This document shows positions 62,470 through 64,000 of a DNA stretch of 64,000 bases, in pieces; within the stretch, counting starts at the first letter, position 1; each line of letters begins with the position of its first letter. The notes under the pieces were generated by a model. The model searched no databases and was not told where the DNA came from. It was given only the letters and a program-made list of their open reading frames with translations. A program made the position numbers and the translations under genes. The stretch is from Fidelibacterota bacterium (GTDB lineage Bacteria > Fidelibacterota > Marinisomatia > Marinisomatales > TCS55), in assembly GCA_014382015.1 (NCBI GenBank), contig JACNKN010000054.1:39337-103336 (forward strand), written 5' to 3'.

Positions 62470-63780
62470 ATGAGTGAAACTACATTATCATTTCTTTTAG
62501 GAATAGGAATTATTCTATTATTTCTGATTCCATATATCCGAAGTATGAAAAAAAAGGAAGCGCGGACAAAAGAGAGATTGAAAGAAACTCAATCTAAACG
62601 TCAGGATAAAGCGCTTCTCCAGCATCCCATTATTAATCAATCTCTCTGTATCGGTTGCGGTATTTGTGTGGACTCATGCCCGGAAGGTGATGTGCTTGGG
62701 CTTATTGATGGAAAGGCTACTATTATTCATGGGAGTCATTGCGTCGGTCATGGGAAATGCGCCGAAAATTGTCCTGTAGGTGCCATTGAAGTCGGCCTAG
62801 GTGACATCAGTCAACGTGAAGATATTCCTCAACTTTCACCGGATTTTGAGACCAATATTCCCGGTGTATATATTATTGGCGAACTCAGTGGACTGGCCCT
62901 GATAAAAAATGCCATCAGCCATGGCGTTACGTCCATGGATCATATTTATAAGACCGAACCGCAAAATTCAAATGCTGAATTTGATGTGGTAATTATTGGT
63001 GCGGGCCCTGCGGGATTATCAGCCGCTTTACGGGCAATAGAATTGGGATTGAAATATATGGTTTTAGATCAGAATCAACCGGGAGGTACTATTCTCCAAT
63101 ATCCGCGACGAAAATTGGTTTTAGTCCAACCGGTTGAATTACCCTTATACGGCTCCCTTGAAAAAGGCGAATATTCAAAAGAAGATTTGCTGGAAATTTG
63201 GAAAAAGGTCATTGCAGATCAAAAGGTTCAATTATTGTCCGGTTATAAACTCACAGGCATTTCAGGTGAGACCGGGAATTTTTCAGTCGAAACATCTTCT
63301 GGACCTGCATCTGCTTCCAAGGTTGTGTTGGCTTTAGGTCGACGAGGATCACCTCGGAAACTGGGAATCACGGGAGAAGATTTATCCAAAGTCATGTATA
63401 AACTCATGGATGCTGAAACATATAAAAATCGGAAAATATTGGTTGTAGGTGGTGGTGACAGTGCCATCGAAGCAGCGTTGGGTTTGGCCCATCAAACTGG
63501 TAATGAAGTGACCCTTTCCTATCGGAAAGAAAATTTCTTCCGACTCAAAGCACGAAATGAAAAAAATATTGAAAAAGCCATTTCAGAAAAATTACTCAAT
63601 GTGGTGTTTAATTCCAGTCCGACAAAAATAGATCAACATTCAGTTTCCCTCAAAACTGAGGACGGCGCCTTAGAATTAGATAATGAATTTGTATTTATTT
63701 TCGCCGGAGGTGAATTACCGTTCCCATTGTTGAATTCCATAGGAATTGAATTTGGAAAAAAAGTTGAGGCAATAACCTAG
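62470..63780 (+). CDS. Membrane-anchored dicluster-ferredoxin / FAD-NAD(P) oxidoreductase
   Basis: A 436-residue fusion: a membrane anchor (about 6-24), a basic linker, a two-cluster ferredoxin domain and a thioredoxin-reductase-like flavoprotein. Cluster 1 is C60xxC63xxC66xxxC70P; cluster 2 is C91xxH94xxC97xxxC101P, with His where the second Cys normally sits. FAD binding is at GAGPAG (177-182) and the NAD(P) Rossmann motif at VVGGGDSAIEAALG (about 320-333). There is no CxxC redox dithiol, so it is not a thioredoxin reductase. It likely passes electrons from NAD(P)H to the two upstream haem proteins. Confidence 0.8.
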   Translation: MSETTLSFLLGIGIILLFLIPYIRSMKKKEARTKERLKETQSKRQDKALLQHPIINQSLCIGCGICVDSCPEGDVLGLIDGKATIIHGSHCVGHGKCAENCPVGAIEVGLGDISQREDIPQLSPDFETNIPGVYIIGELSGLALIKNAISHGVTSMDHIYKTEPQNSNAEFDVVIIGAGPAGLSAALRAIELGLKYMVLDQNQPGGTILQYPRRKLVLVQPVELPLYGSLEKGEYSKEDLLEIWKKVIADQKVQLLSGYKLTGISGETGNFSVETSSGPASASKVVLALGRRGSPRKLGITGEDLSKVMYKLMDAETYKNRKILVVGGGDSAIEAALGLAHQTGNEVTLSYRKENFFRLKARNEKNIEKAISEKLLNVVFNSSPTKIDQHSVSLKTEDGALELDNEFVFIFAGGELPFPLLNSIGIEFGKKVEAIT

Positions 63781-63840
63781 ATGGAAAATGAGAGGCGGAA
63801 AATGGGTGACGGAAGATCGAAGATATTTATTTTACTATTT

Positions 63841-64000
63841 GAAGGCTTTGCAAAACCCGATACACAAATTAAAATGTTTAAAATTTGCCTGCTTTTCGTT
63901 GGAAAATTTGTCCATAATACCATTATTGACTGCATTTCCCGCCTTAATCAGACAAATTTTAACTCTTTTTTCTTTACGCACAGGGTTTTGCAAAGCCTTC
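63841..64000. mobile_element. MITE-like element with 18-base terminal inverted repeats
   Basis: The ends GAAGGCTTTGCAAAACCC (63841-63858) and its exact reverse complement (63983-64000) bound 160 bases. About 20 bases inside each end a second, near-identical inverted segment TTAAAATTTG(C/T)CTG occurs, so the ends match over about 50 bases. There is no room for a transposase. The right end coincides with the window end, so target-site duplication cannot be seen. Family not assigned. Confidence 0.6.

Noticed and set aside
62470..63780. Thioredoxin reductase call for the flavoprotein
   Set aside because: The FAD and NAD(P) motifs fit, but the redox-active CxxC is absent and an N-terminal membrane anchor plus dicluster ferredoxin is fused.
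63781..64000. Open frame beginning with ATG directly after the flavoprotein stop and running to the window end
   Set aside because: Its translation is low in recognisable pattern and most of it lies across the MITE-like element, including both terminal repeats. An open frame through a 160-base AT-rich palindrome is likely by chance.
1..64000. tRNA, rRNA, CRISPR and riboswitch search
   Set aside because: Reading the intergenic gaps gave no T-loop/acceptor pattern, no regular spacer-repeat array and no recognisable riboswitch core. A covariance-model scan (tRNAscan-SE, Rfam) would be decisive.

Overview
The window looks like a chromosomal contig from a Gram-negative, AT-rich bacterium of the FCB (Fibrobacteres-Chlorobi-Bacteroidetes) group. 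A Marinimicrobia-like (SAR406) lineage is the best guess, but this is inference. Supporting signs are LPS genes (Kdo transferase, heptosyltransferase-type GT9, LptE-like lipoprotein), a TonB-dependent receptor with a carboxypeptidase-regulatory N-domain, a secreted metalloprotease ending in a Por/type IX-like sorting domain (NPYPNPFN start), many lipoproteins, and weak or absent Shine-Dalgarno sites. No rRNA, tRNA, CRISPR array or prophage was found. No gene-free stretch exceeds 300 bases; the longest are 63781-64000, 29569-29771, 34411-34612 and 51796-51997.

Layout. 1-345: vapBC toxin-antitoxin pair (vapC cut by the window edge). 500-5441 (minus): asnS, LOG-family gene, acylphosphatase, nadE and a small secreted protein, mostly overlapping, then lptE preceded by an internally deleted GxxExxY gene. 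5511-8787 (minus): sigma-54 activator and uvrB. 8960-15685 (plus): amidase, serine hydrolase, DUF3303, lipoprotein, NTF2-like, GNAT, HEAT-like and amidohydrolase genes. 15718-25457 (minus): a long close-packed run from a Crp-type regulator through meaB, tatC, polyprenyl synthase, GT9, kdtA, a double ABC ATPase, a CDP-alcohol phosphatidyltransferase, ftsY and rimO. 25562-29568: lipoprotein, rpsT, guaB, hutH. 29772-35653 (plus): methyltransferase, two GNATs, M3 peptidase, ureohydrolase, ACR3. 35713-46130 (minus): dnaQ-dinG fusion, membrane protein, NSS transporter, DUF5683, ridA, PPC protein, alaS, TSP3-bearing envelope protein. 46224-49003 (plus): four coupled genes ending in the type IX-type metalloprotease. 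49181-60894 (minus): TonB receptor with lipoprotein, yifB, two beta-propeller lipoproteins, two small proteins, ispG, TPR protein, lipoprotein. 61083-63780 (plus): an uncharacterised redox operon. 63841-64000: a MITE-like element.

Links between regions. The Crp-like regulator has an E. coli-CRP-type recognition helix. Perfect TGTGA-N6-TCACA palindromes lie in front of its own gene (25526-25541) and in front of the redox operon (60978-60993), suggesting autoregulation and a small regulon. That operon (membrane cytochrome-b-like protein, CxxCH haem protein, membrane-anchored ferredoxin/flavoprotein reductase) is the best candidate here for an undescribed system: a possible NAD(P)H-to-periplasm electron route. 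Other notable items are an asymmetric double ABC ATPase, a dispersed hairpin family with compensatory stem changes, and a 36-residue CcmD-like membrane peptide coupled into the metalloprotease operon.
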